In this document: positions 1 through 5,769 of the stretch, in pieces
How positions within the stretch are numbered: the first letter of the stretch is position 1
Layout: each line of letters begins with the position of its first letter
NCBI GenBank assembly: GCA_937973575.1
Contig: CALJKH010000220.1
Span: 1 to 20,120 of the forward strand
DNA: 20,120 nt
Reading direction: 5' to 3'
Source of the DNA: an uncultured Solirubrobacterales bacterium
GTDB lineage: Bacteria; Actinomycetota; Thermoleophilia; Solirubrobacterales; Solirubrobacteraceae
The notes under the pieces: generated by a model
Databases searched by the model: none
Told to the model about the DNA's origin: nothing
What the model saw: the letters and a program-made list of their open reading frames with translations, nothing else
Made by a program: the position numbers and the translations under genes

Positions 1-174
1 GCCTACGACGTTGTCGCTCACGACACCGTTGACAACAGCCATCACGAGGGCCGTTGGTTTGTATGGCCAAACACCTACACGTCTTGGCCAAGCGGCTTCG
101 GCTCACCACTCGAGACCTGCACGATTAACGCAGGCGACGAGGGTTGCTCAGGTCAGCCAGGAGCAAAGCCCTGA
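1..174 (+). CDS. C-terminal fragment of an unknown protein (5' end outside window)
   Basis: Frame 1 is open from the first base to a TGA at 172-174, giving 57 residues with no start codon, so the gene enters from the left. The reading looks coding: synonymous codons resemble those of the neighbours, and the stop lies about 30 bp before a rho-independent terminator on the same strand. The peptide is rich in Trp, His and Gly (for example RWFVWPNTYTSWPSGFG) and has two Cys nine residues apart near the C-terminus, which would suit a secreted protein with a disulfide. I do not recognise the family. An overlapping frame with an ATG at 11 runs through the terminator and is less likely. Confidence 0.6.
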   Translation, partial: AYDVVAHDTVDNSHHEGRWFVWPNTYTSWPSGFGSPLETCTINAGDEGCSGQPGAKP

Positions 175-206
175 TCAACTGATCAGAGCAGCATCCTTGT
201 TTTCCC

Positions 207-242
207 CCGGCGGGTTCTCGAAAGAGGCCCGCCGGTTTGTTT
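207..242 (+). terminator. Rho-independent terminator after the first gene
   Basis: CCGGCGGG (207-214) pairs perfectly with CCCGCCGG (228-235). Inside, CTC/GAG closes a GAAA tetraloop (217-226). The stem is followed on the + strand by TTTGTTT (236-242). The minus-strand exit is A-rich, so it ends + transcripts only, not hisN. Confidence 0.85.
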
Positions 243-255
243 CTAGGGAGACCGT

Positions 256-1029
256 TTAGGCCAGGAGGTCTACGACTTGAGTGTGCAGCAGCCCGTTGCT
301 TGAGAGGGCTGAGCCGTTGCCCGGGCCGGGCGTGCCGTCAAGGGCACTGAATTGGCCGCCGGCCTCTTCAACAATTAGAGCTGGCGCTGCGAGGTCCCAA
401 AGGCTTGGGCCAGGCTCTACAGCGATGTCTGCTGCACCTTCTGCCACAAGGCAGTGAATCCAAAAGTCTCCGTACCCGCGCGATTGCCAACAGCGGTTGG
501 CGAGCGCCTCTAATCCCTCTGGGCCGCACGCGACTTCCTGCCAAGCGCTTAGCTCTGCGTGAAGCAGCATGGCGTCGCCAATGGCAGACACTCCACTGAC
601 TTGCAACCTGTCGCCTGAATCAGCAAAGGCACCTTCGCCCTTAACGGCCCACCAGCGGCGGCCAAGGGCCGGTGCGCTGACAAGTCCGACAACGGTCTCT
701 CCGTTTTCTTGGAGGGCGATCAAGGTGGCCCAGCTCGGCAGCCCGCGGAGGAACTGCTTGGTTCCGTCAATCGGGTCAAGAATCCACCTGCGCGGCCCGT
801 CGCCTGACTCGCCGGCTTCCTCAGACAGGACTGAGTCACTAGGCCGTTCAACCTCAAGGATTTCAAGCATCGCGGCTTCAGCTGCAAGGTCAGCTTCGGT
901 TACAGGGGTGCGGTCAGGCTTTGTTTCTACGCGCAAGTCGGTTGCCCTGAAGCGCGCTGTAGTGACAGCATCAGCCGCGTCAGCGAGGCGTGTCGCAAGC
1001 TCGAGATCTTCATTTAGGGACGCTGGCAT
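256..1029 (-). CDS. hisN: Histidinol-phosphatase, inositol monophosphatase family
   Basis: This 257-residue enzyme belongs to the Mg-dependent inositol monophosphatase family. Visible motifs are PVTEAD (42-47), the metal-binding SEEAG (E70), DPIDGTKQF (D85, D88) and WDLAAPALIVEEAGG (D212). The N-terminal stretch ADAADAVTTARFRATDLRV and the later SAPALGRRWW are characteristic of the actinobacterial HisN type, which removes phosphate from histidinol phosphate in histidine synthesis. No other his gene is in the window, so substrate assignment rests on resemblance; an inositol or other sugar monophosphatase is the alternative. It is transcribed away from the PHP gene, with 29 bp between starts. 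There is no clear Shine-Dalgarno; a TACGCT hexamer lies 9 nt before the ATG. Confidence 0.85.
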   Translation of the reverse strand: MPASLNEDLELATRLADAADAVTTARFRATDLRVETKPDRTPVTEADLAAEAAMLEILEVERPSDSVLSEEAGESGDGPRRWILDPIDGTKQFLRGLPSWATLIALQENGETVVGLVSAPALGRRWWAVKGEGAFADSGDRLQVSGVSAIGDAMLLHAELSAWQEVACGPEGLEALANRCWQSRGYGDFWIHCLVAEGAADIAVEPGPSLWDLAAPALIVEEAGGQFSALDGTPGPGNGSALSSNGLLHTQVVDLLA

Positions 1030-1038
1030 GGGCTACGC

Positions 1039-1048
1039 AGCGTAATCT
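1039..1048. promoter_or_regulatory. Overlapping divergent -10 elements for hisN and the PHP gene
   Basis: On the minus strand TACGCT (1044-1039) lies 9 nt before the hisN ATG. On the plus strand TAATCT (1043-1048) lies 10 nt before the PHP ATG at 1059. Both match TANNNT and they share two base pairs. Very short 5' leaders would follow. No convincing -35 hexamers are visible. Confidence 0.4.
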
Positions 1049-1058
1049 CACAGGGCAG

Positions 1059-1943
1059 ATGGACGGCAAGCCGACATTTGACCTTCAGTCTCACTCCGTT
1101 CACTCGGATGGGGCGCTCAAGCCAGCTGAGGTTGTGGCGCGCGCGGCCGCAGCTGGAGTCGAGGTGCTCGCACTGACTGACCACGACTCAGTTGGCGGAG
1201 TCATAGAGGCAATTGAGGCCGGTGCTGAGCATGGAGTTCACATCGTTCCTGCAGTGGAGATCACTGCAATCGACGAAGAGCACGACGACATCCATCTGCT
1301 CGGTTACCTCGTCAACCACACAGACCCTGTCTTGATTGAGCGTCTTGCCTTAGCCCAAGAGGAGAGGCGGCTGCGCGGGCGCCTGATGGCAAGCAAACTT
1401 GAAGCTGCGGGTTGGCAGGTTGATCACTCAGTGATTGATGCTGTTGAGGAATCGGGTGCCACAGTCGGCAGGCCACATGTTGCGGAGGCACTTCTCGTTG
1501 ATCCCGCCAACACTGAGCGGCTGAGCGAGCTTGGTCTGTCAACGACCGGCCAAGTCATCCACGAATTGCTGCAGAAAGGCAAAGAGGCATTTGTTCCCCG
1601 CGACCACCCGACCGTCGAAGAGGCGATTGGCTGGGTTCATGACGCTGGCGGGCTAGCTGTCTACGCCCACCCGTTCTTCCCAGCTGGCCGCTACGGCAAT
1701 GCGTCGGTTGAAGCAGCCGTGCGCCGCTACGCGGGAATGGGGCTTGACGGCGTTGAGTGCTTCTACATCACGCACTCTGAGGAGGACACGAAGTTCCTTC
1801 ACGCGCTTGCTCTCGAGCTTGGCCTGATCACAACTGGCTCCGCCGACTTCCACGGGCCAACACACGGAGACTTCCATGTCTTCCGCGAGTTTGAGACGCA
1901 CGGCCTCGAGGTAAACCTCGGGCCGATCCTGCCTTCCGCTTAG
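1059..1943 (+). CDS. PHP-domain phosphoesterase (TrpH/YciV-like, RNase AM family)
   Basis: A 294-residue protein of the polymerase and histidinol phosphatase (PHP) fold. It carries the full metal-site set: HSVHSDG (H12, H15), LTDHDSV (D41, H42), E67 in PAVEITA, H79, then GRPHVA, YAHPF, VECFYITHS and GSADFHG near the C-terminus. E. coli YciV/TrpH relatives hydrolyse 3',5'-nucleoside bisphosphates and trim 5' ends of small RNAs; the length and motif order fit that group. I chose the ATG at 1059 (MDGKPTFDLQSHS) because it has AGGG seven bases upstream and starts just before the first motif. An in-frame ATG at 990 would lengthen it by 23 unmatched residues and run into hisN. Its last four bases overlap the end of uppP, tail to tail. 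Confidence 0.82.
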   Translation: MDGKPTFDLQSHSVHSDGALKPAEVVARAAAAGVEVLALTDHDSVGGVIEAIEAGAEHGVHIVPAVEITAIDEEHDDIHLLGYLVNHTDPVLIERLALAQEERRLRGRLMASKLEAAGWQVDHSVIDAVEESGATVGRPHVAEALLVDPANTERLSELGLSTTGQVIHELLQKGKEAFVPRDHPTVEEAIGWVHDAGGLAVYAHPFFPAGRYGNASVEAAVRRYAGMGLDGVECFYITHSEEDTKFLHALALELGLITTGSADFHGPTHGDFHVFREFETHGLEVNLGPILPSA

Positions 1944-2782
1944 CTGATTGCGCCGCTTGCGGCGAGGATCAGGACGAGTGCGCCGACCGCGATTCGGTAG
2001 ACGACGAATGGCTTCAGGTTGTGAGTTGTCAGCCACTTGAGCAGGAACCCGATCGCCCAGTAACCGACTCCGAAGGCGACGATCGTCGCGATCACAGTCG
2101 TGGGGATGCTTGCCGTCTGGCAGTTAGTTACTCCGTGGGCGCACTTTGAGTCGCCAATTCCCTTCAGCTCAAACAGGCCGCTTGCTACAACCGCGGGAAT
2201 GCTGAGCAGGAATGAGTAGCGGGCAGCCGCAACCTCGTTGAGGCCGCGGAAGAGGCCAGCTGTGATCGTTGAGCCTGAGCGCGACACGCCTGGGATCAGA
2301 GCAAGTGCCTGCCACAGGCCGATGAAGATTGCGTCGCCACGGTTGAGCTGTTCAACATCGCGGGTGCGCTTCGCTGTGGCGTCGGCTGCAGCCATCAGCA
2401 GGGAGAAGAGGATCATCACTGTGCCGATGACCCAGAGCGAGCGGGCTGCTGTTTCGATCTGGTGCTTGAAGATGAGTCCGAACAGGCCAACCGGGATGGT
2501 ACCGAGCAGGATGTACCAACCCATCTTGGCGTCGTGGTCACTGCGGGCTTCCTGATCAGTCAACGACTTGAACCAAACCTTTGCGATGCGGAGCAGGTCC
2601 TTGCGGAAGTAGATGACTACAGCGGCCATCGTTCCGAGCTGGATAACTGCAGTGAACGCTGAGCCCGGGTCGCTCCAGCCAAGGAAGGCCGGGACGATTC
2701 GCACATGGGCGGTTGATGAGATCGGCAGGAACTCGGTGAGTCCTTGGACGATGCCGAGGATGATTGCTTCGATTGCGTTCAT
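1940..2782 (-). CDS. uppP: Undecaprenyl-diphosphatase (BacA/UppP)
   Basis: A 280-residue integral membrane enzyme that dephosphorylates undecaprenyl diphosphate, regenerating the carrier for peptidoglycan and surface polysaccharides. Both signature motifs are present: QGLTEFLPISSTAHV (13-27, with E17) and PGVSRSGST (164-172, with R168). The hydrophobic segments and length match the family. A loop around residue 215 contains two Cys (KCAHGVTNC), which I do not recall as a usual UppP feature. The ATG overlaps the holB stop as ATGA (2779-2782), so the two genes are probably translationally coupled. Overexpression of this family gives bacitracin tolerance. Confidence 0.95.
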   Translation of the reverse strand: MNAIEAIILGIVQGLTEFLPISSTAHVRIVPAFLGWSDPGSAFTAVIQLGTMAAVVIYFRKDLLRIAKVWFKSLTDQEARSDHDAKMGWYILLGTIPVGLFGLIFKHQIETAARSLWVIGTVMILFSLLMAAADATAKRTRDVEQLNRGDAIFIGLWQALALIPGVSRSGSTITAGLFRGLNEVAAARYSFLLSIPAVVASGLFELKGIGDSKCAHGVTNCQTASIPTTVIATIVAFGVGYWAIGFLLKWLTTHNLKPFVVYRIAVGALVLILAASGAIS

Positions 2783-3879
2783 GAGAGGACTCCGTCCAGT
2801 TCGTGCGCGAGCGATTCGATCGCCAGCTCGCGGCTTACGTTGAGCTTCAATGCACCACGAGTTGCTTCGATCCTGTCGATCGCATCGCGGAGTGCAGCGG
2901 ATGAAACGGTAGCTGCCTCCTGCGACAGAGCGTCAAGGCGAGCTTGGGGAAGGGTGTCGCCAGCGCCGACCACGACACGGTGCAGATCGCGCAGCCACGC
3001 CTCGGCTACAAAGAGACCAAGGTCTGCTGCAGCGCTCTCAGCTCGGCGGCCAGCCCGCTTGCCGCGGTCCTCGGCGTCCTTCTCAACCCGTTTCTTCTCG
3101 CTCTTGGCTGCGAACTGGAGGCGCTCCTCGGCAGCAGCCTCGACTTGAGCTGCAGCTGTCTTGCCCTGCTCGGAAGCGCTCTTAAGAAGGTCAAGCCATG
3201 GCTTTGCTGTGGATGCACCGCTTCGCACAGCTGCCCGCGCGAGAAGCTCACCGGAGGAGATGATTGCCGCGCCGTGCTCACCAGCCAGCATCCGTGCCTT
3301 GGCTCCGTTCCCATCAGCAAGGCGCGCGCATTGGAGGGCGCGCTCGGGCGGGACTCCTTCGCTCTCAAGCCGGGCTGCCAGTGCCTCAGCGGTTGGCGGC
3401 TCAAAGCGGACTCCTTGGCAGCGGGACAGAATCGTTGGGAGGACAGTCGTGGTGGCGTCCGCGATCAAAATCATGTGGGCGTGGGCTGGTGGCTCTTCAA
3501 GTGTCTTGAGGAAGGCGTTGGCTGATGACTCGTTCATTCGGTCGGCGCCTTCGATTACGAACACGCGGCAGCGTGCTTCGAAGGGAGTCATAGGCACTGC
3601 GGAGACGATCTCTCTCACATCGTCAACGAGGATTTCGCCATTCGCTCCCTCAGGCTTGATCCACATCAAGTCAGGGTGGGTGCGGTTAGCAACTCGGCTG
3701 GCGATGTCGTCTCGCTGTGCTCCCCGCGAGAGGAGGGCAGTGGCCACAGCTTCGGCAACCTCAGCCCGTCCGCAACCGGGTGGTCCGTGGAAGAGCCAGG
3801 CGTGTGAGGCGTCGGCTGAGCCTTCAACGACGGGCCCAAGTACAGCCTGGGCGTGGGGGTGTGCTGCGAGAACTTCCAA
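2779..3879 (-). CDS. holB: DNA polymerase III delta' subunit (clamp loader)
   Basis: A 366-residue AAA+ clamp-loader subunit. Visible are a degenerate P-loop GPPGCGRAE (32-40, Arg instead of the Walker Lys), HPD (68-70), the VFVIEGADRM segment (106-115), NAFLKTLEEPP and the sensor-1 SRC (152-154). Loss of ATP binding is normal in delta'. The zinc-binding Cys cluster often found before HPD is absent. Residues about 236-285 are highly charged and Ala-rich, predicted helical, lengthening the C-terminal half. The start is TTG at 3879-3877: no ATG or GTG lies upstream in frame before tmk, and TATCCT lies 9 nt before it. It forms an operon with uppP. Confidence 0.88.
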   Translation of the reverse strand: MEVLAAHPHAQAVLGPVVEGSADASHAWLFHGPPGCGRAEVAEAVATALLSRGAQRDDIASRVANRTHPDLMWIKPEGANGEILVDDVREIVSAVPMTPFEARCRVFVIEGADRMNESSANAFLKTLEEPPAHAHMILIADATTTVLPTILSRCQGVRFEPPTAEALAARLESEGVPPERALQCARLADGNGAKARMLAGEHGAAIISSGELLARAAVRSGASTAKPWLDLLKSASEQGKTAAAQVEAAAEERLQFAAKSEKKRVEKDAEDRGKRAGRRAESAAADLGLFVAEAWLRDLHRVVVGAGDTLPQARLDALSQEAATVSSAALRDAIDRIEATRGALKLNVSRELAIESLAHELDGVLS

Positions 3880-3888
3880 GGTGCTCGC

Positions 3889-3894
3889 AGGATA
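3889..3894 (-). promoter_or_regulatory. Putative -10 element for holB
   Basis: TATCCT on the minus strand, 9 nt before the TTG start. There is no Shine-Dalgarno between it and the start, so a near-leaderless mRNA is expected. No good -35 is seen. Confidence 0.35.
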
Positions 3895-3911
3895 GGCCGC
3901 GCAGCGGGCAT

Positions 3912-3917
3912 TATGTT
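3912..3917 (+). promoter_or_regulatory. Leaderless-type -10 element for tmk
   Basis: TATGTT ends exactly six bases before the tmk ATG at 3924, so transcription would begin at or next to the A of the start codon. No ribosome binding site is present. Sequence upstream has no clear TTGACA-like -35. Confidence 0.5.
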
Positions 3918-3923
3918 TTGAAC

Positions 3924-4553
3924 ATGGCTGAGGGACGACTGATCACGATCGAGGGAATCGACGGCGCTGGCAAGACGACGCTGGCAGCTGGGCTGGTCCA
4001 CGGCCTAAACGAAACCGGGAAGGTTGAAGCTCACCTGCTTCGGGAACCAGGTGGAGTTGAGCTTGCTGAGCGAATCCGTGACCTGGTTAAGGACCCCAAG
4101 CTCAAAGTGGGCGGTAGGGCTGAGGCCCTGCTCTACGCGGCGGCCCGAGCTGAACTGGTTGAGGAGGCACTCCTTCCTCTCCTGATGTCAGGAGCGTGGG
4201 TATTGCTGGACAGGTTTGTTGATTCCTCACTCGCCTATCAGGGCGCGGCCCGTGGCCTTGGCGTGCAGGAGGTGCTTGATGTGAACCAATTCGCAACCGG
4301 CGGACTCACCCCAGTTCGGACGCTCCTTCTGAGGCTCGACCCGGAGGTTGCTGCTGCCCGCATGCAAGGCAGAGACGACACGCCCGACAGGCTTGAAGCT
4401 GAAGGCCTCTCGTTCTTCCAAGACATCGCAGCCGCATACGACAAACTGGCAGCCGCTGAGCCGGACCGCTTCCGTGTTTTGGACGCGACGCTTGCGCCAG
4501 AGCCACTGCTGATCGCAGCTCAAGCTGCGATCAGTGACCTACTCCCTGAGTAA
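3924..4553 (+). CDS. tmk: Thymidylate kinase
   Basis: A 209-residue kinase converting dTMP to dTDP, close to the usual family length. It has the P-loop in EGIDGAGKTT (10-19), REPGG (40-44), LDRFVDSSLAYQG (95-107, the DR-(Y/F/H) and substrate motif) and a lid region around GRDDTPDRLEAEG (149-161). I chose the ATG at 3924 because the P-loop then sits at the normal distance from the N-terminus; the open frame extends upstream, antisense to holB, but without homology. Tmk next to holB is a widespread arrangement, here divergent with 44 bp between starts. It converges on galE with only three bases between stop codons. Confidence 0.95.
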   Translation: MAEGRLITIEGIDGAGKTTLAAGLVHGLNETGKVEAHLLREPGGVELAERIRDLVKDPKLKVGGRAEALLYAAARAELVEEALLPLLMSGAWVLLDRFVDSSLAYQGAARGLGVQEVLDVNQFATGGLTPVRTLLLRLDPEVAAARMQGRDDTPDRLEAEGLSFFQDIAAAYDKLAAAEPDRFRVLDATLAPEPLLIAAQAAISDLLPE

Positions 4554-4556
4554 CGG

Positions 4557-5534
4557 CTAGCCGTTGTAGCCGGCGGGGTTCGCGCTGGCGAACTCCCATG
4601 CGTCGGCGATCATGGAGTCAAGGTCTGGGCGCTTTGGCTCCCAGCCAAGCTCAGCGCGGATCTTTGCGCTGGCGGCAACGAGCATTGGCGGGTCACCTTC
4701 GCGTCGCGGGGCTTCAACAACTGGAATATCTAGCCCTGTTACGCGCTTGGCAGCCTCAATTACCTCAAGGACGCTGAAGCCGTTGCCGTTGCCCAAGTTA
4801 AGGATGCGATGTTCACCCTGGCGCGTCTGCTCAAGGGCAAGGAGGTGCGCTCCAGCGAGATCTTCGACATGGATGTAGTCGCGGATCGCAGTGCCGTCAG
4901 GAGTGGGGTAGTCAGTACCGAACACACTCACATGTGGAATACGACCTTGGGCTGCGCGAAGAATGTTGGGGATCAAATGTGTTTCAGGCTCATGGTCCTC
5001 ACCGCATGGTCCGCTAGCGCCGGCAACGTTGAAGTAGCGCAGCGAGATCGCCCCAAGACCGTGGGCCGCGGCCTCAGCAGAAATCATGCGGTCCACAGCG
5101 AGCTTGCTTTCGCCGTAAGGGTTGACTGGGCGCGTCGGGCAGTCCTCTGCGATTGGGACTACTTCCGGTTCGCCGTATACAGCGCAGGTTGATGAGAAGA
5201 CAAGGCTCTGAACCTCGTTCCGGCGCATCGCGTCAAGAAGATTGAGCGAGCCAGTGATGTTGTTTCGCCAATACAGCTCAGGACTACTGACTGATTCCCC
5301 GACGAGGGCAAACGCTGCGCAGTGAAGGACTCCGTCGAAGCCGCCGGCGAGAGCGGCGTTGAGGCTTGTGGCGTCAAGCAGGTTGCACTCGATCAGTTCA
5401 GCCCCCGCTGGGACTGCCTCACGATGGCCTCGGCCAAGGTCGTCGAGCACGACAACCTCGTGGCCGGCTCCCATAAGAACTCGGGCACTTACTGAGCCGA
5501 CATAGCCCGCACCGCCGGTAACAAGAATCTTCAT
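4557..5534 (-). CDS. galE: UDP-glucose 4-epimerase
   Basis: An extended short-chain dehydrogenase of 325 residues. The NAD site GGAGYVG (7-13) is followed by SSTCAVYGE (114-122) and the catalytic NPYGESK (Y140, K144). RYFNVAGA and the DGTAIRDYIHVEDLA stretch are diagnostic of GalE and define the UDP-hexose site. It interconverts UDP-glucose and UDP-galactose, feeding galactose into surface polymers. The ATG lacks a Shine-Dalgarno but has TAGGCT seven bases upstream, suggesting a leaderless message. It is a single-gene unit divergent from nrdJ. Other UDP-sugar epimerase specificities (for example GalNAc) are possible. Confidence 0.92.
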   Translation of the reverse strand: MKILVTGGAGYVGSVSARVLMGAGHEVVVLDDLGRGHREAVPAGAELIECNLLDATSLNAALAGGFDGVLHCAAFALVGESVSSPELYWRNNITGSLNLLDAMRRNEVQSLVFSSTCAVYGEPEVVPIAEDCPTRPVNPYGESKLAVDRMISAEAAAHGLGAISLRYFNVAGASGPCGEDHEPETHLIPNILRAAQGRIPHVSVFGTDYPTPDGTAIRDYIHVEDLAGAHLLALEQTRQGEHRILNLGNGNGFSVLEVIEAAKRVTGLDIPVVEAPRREGDPPMLVAASAKIRAELGWEPKRPDLDSMIADAWEFASANPAGYNG

Positions 5535-5541
5535 GTCGCCA

Positions 5542-5547
5542 AGCCTA
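5542..5547 (-). promoter_or_regulatory. Leaderless-type -10 element for galE
   Basis: Minus-strand TAGGCT lies seven bases before the galE ATG; the intervening TGGCGAC offers no ribosome binding site. Confidence 0.45.
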
Positions 5548-5769
5548 CGCTGGCCAACGGATTCCCGGAGGTTCCGGGGAAAGCTCTGACCAACCGAGAG
5601 GGCGTCCGTACAGTGGCGTCAGGAGACGGTTTAGGTGGCTCACCAGAAGGTCGGTGCTTTTCCGTCCGACCCAAGGTAGACACTTCCCGACCCCTCCAAA
5701 CAGGTTGCGCGCCCACTGCACCCTGAGGAGTGAAGACAAAAGAAGAAACGGTAATTCAAGGAGAATCAG
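5548..5769 (+). promoter_or_regulatory. nrdJ upstream region / probable 5' leader with hairpins and RBS
   Basis: This non-coding stretch between galE and nrdJ ends in a strong Shine-Dalgarno AAGGAG (5758-5763) six bases before the nrdJ ATG. It contains two short perfect hairpins: GGTG/CACC (5634-5644, loop GCT) and GGTCGG/CCGACC (5649-5671, 11-base T-rich loop). A decamer GTCAGGAGAC (5618-5627) equals the core of the B12 box of cobalamin riboswitches, and CTCTGAC (5584-5590) can pair with it around one bulged G. The rest of the cobalamin aptamer is not recognisable and would have to reach into galE. I see no NrdR-box pair and no clear promoter. Confidence 0.4.

Noticed and set aside
11..259. 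Open frame with ATG at 11, 82 codons
   Set aside because: It runs through the terminator hairpin and overlaps the better frame-1 coding end; composition is not protein-like.
2944..3525. Long plus-strand frames antisense to holB
   Set aside because: Shadows of a clear holB gene; no start context and no recognisable motifs.
5440..5630. Complete cobalamin riboswitch upstream of nrdJ
   Set aside because: Only the B12-box core is present. The conserved upstream stems are not recognisable and would lie in galE, on the opposite strand.
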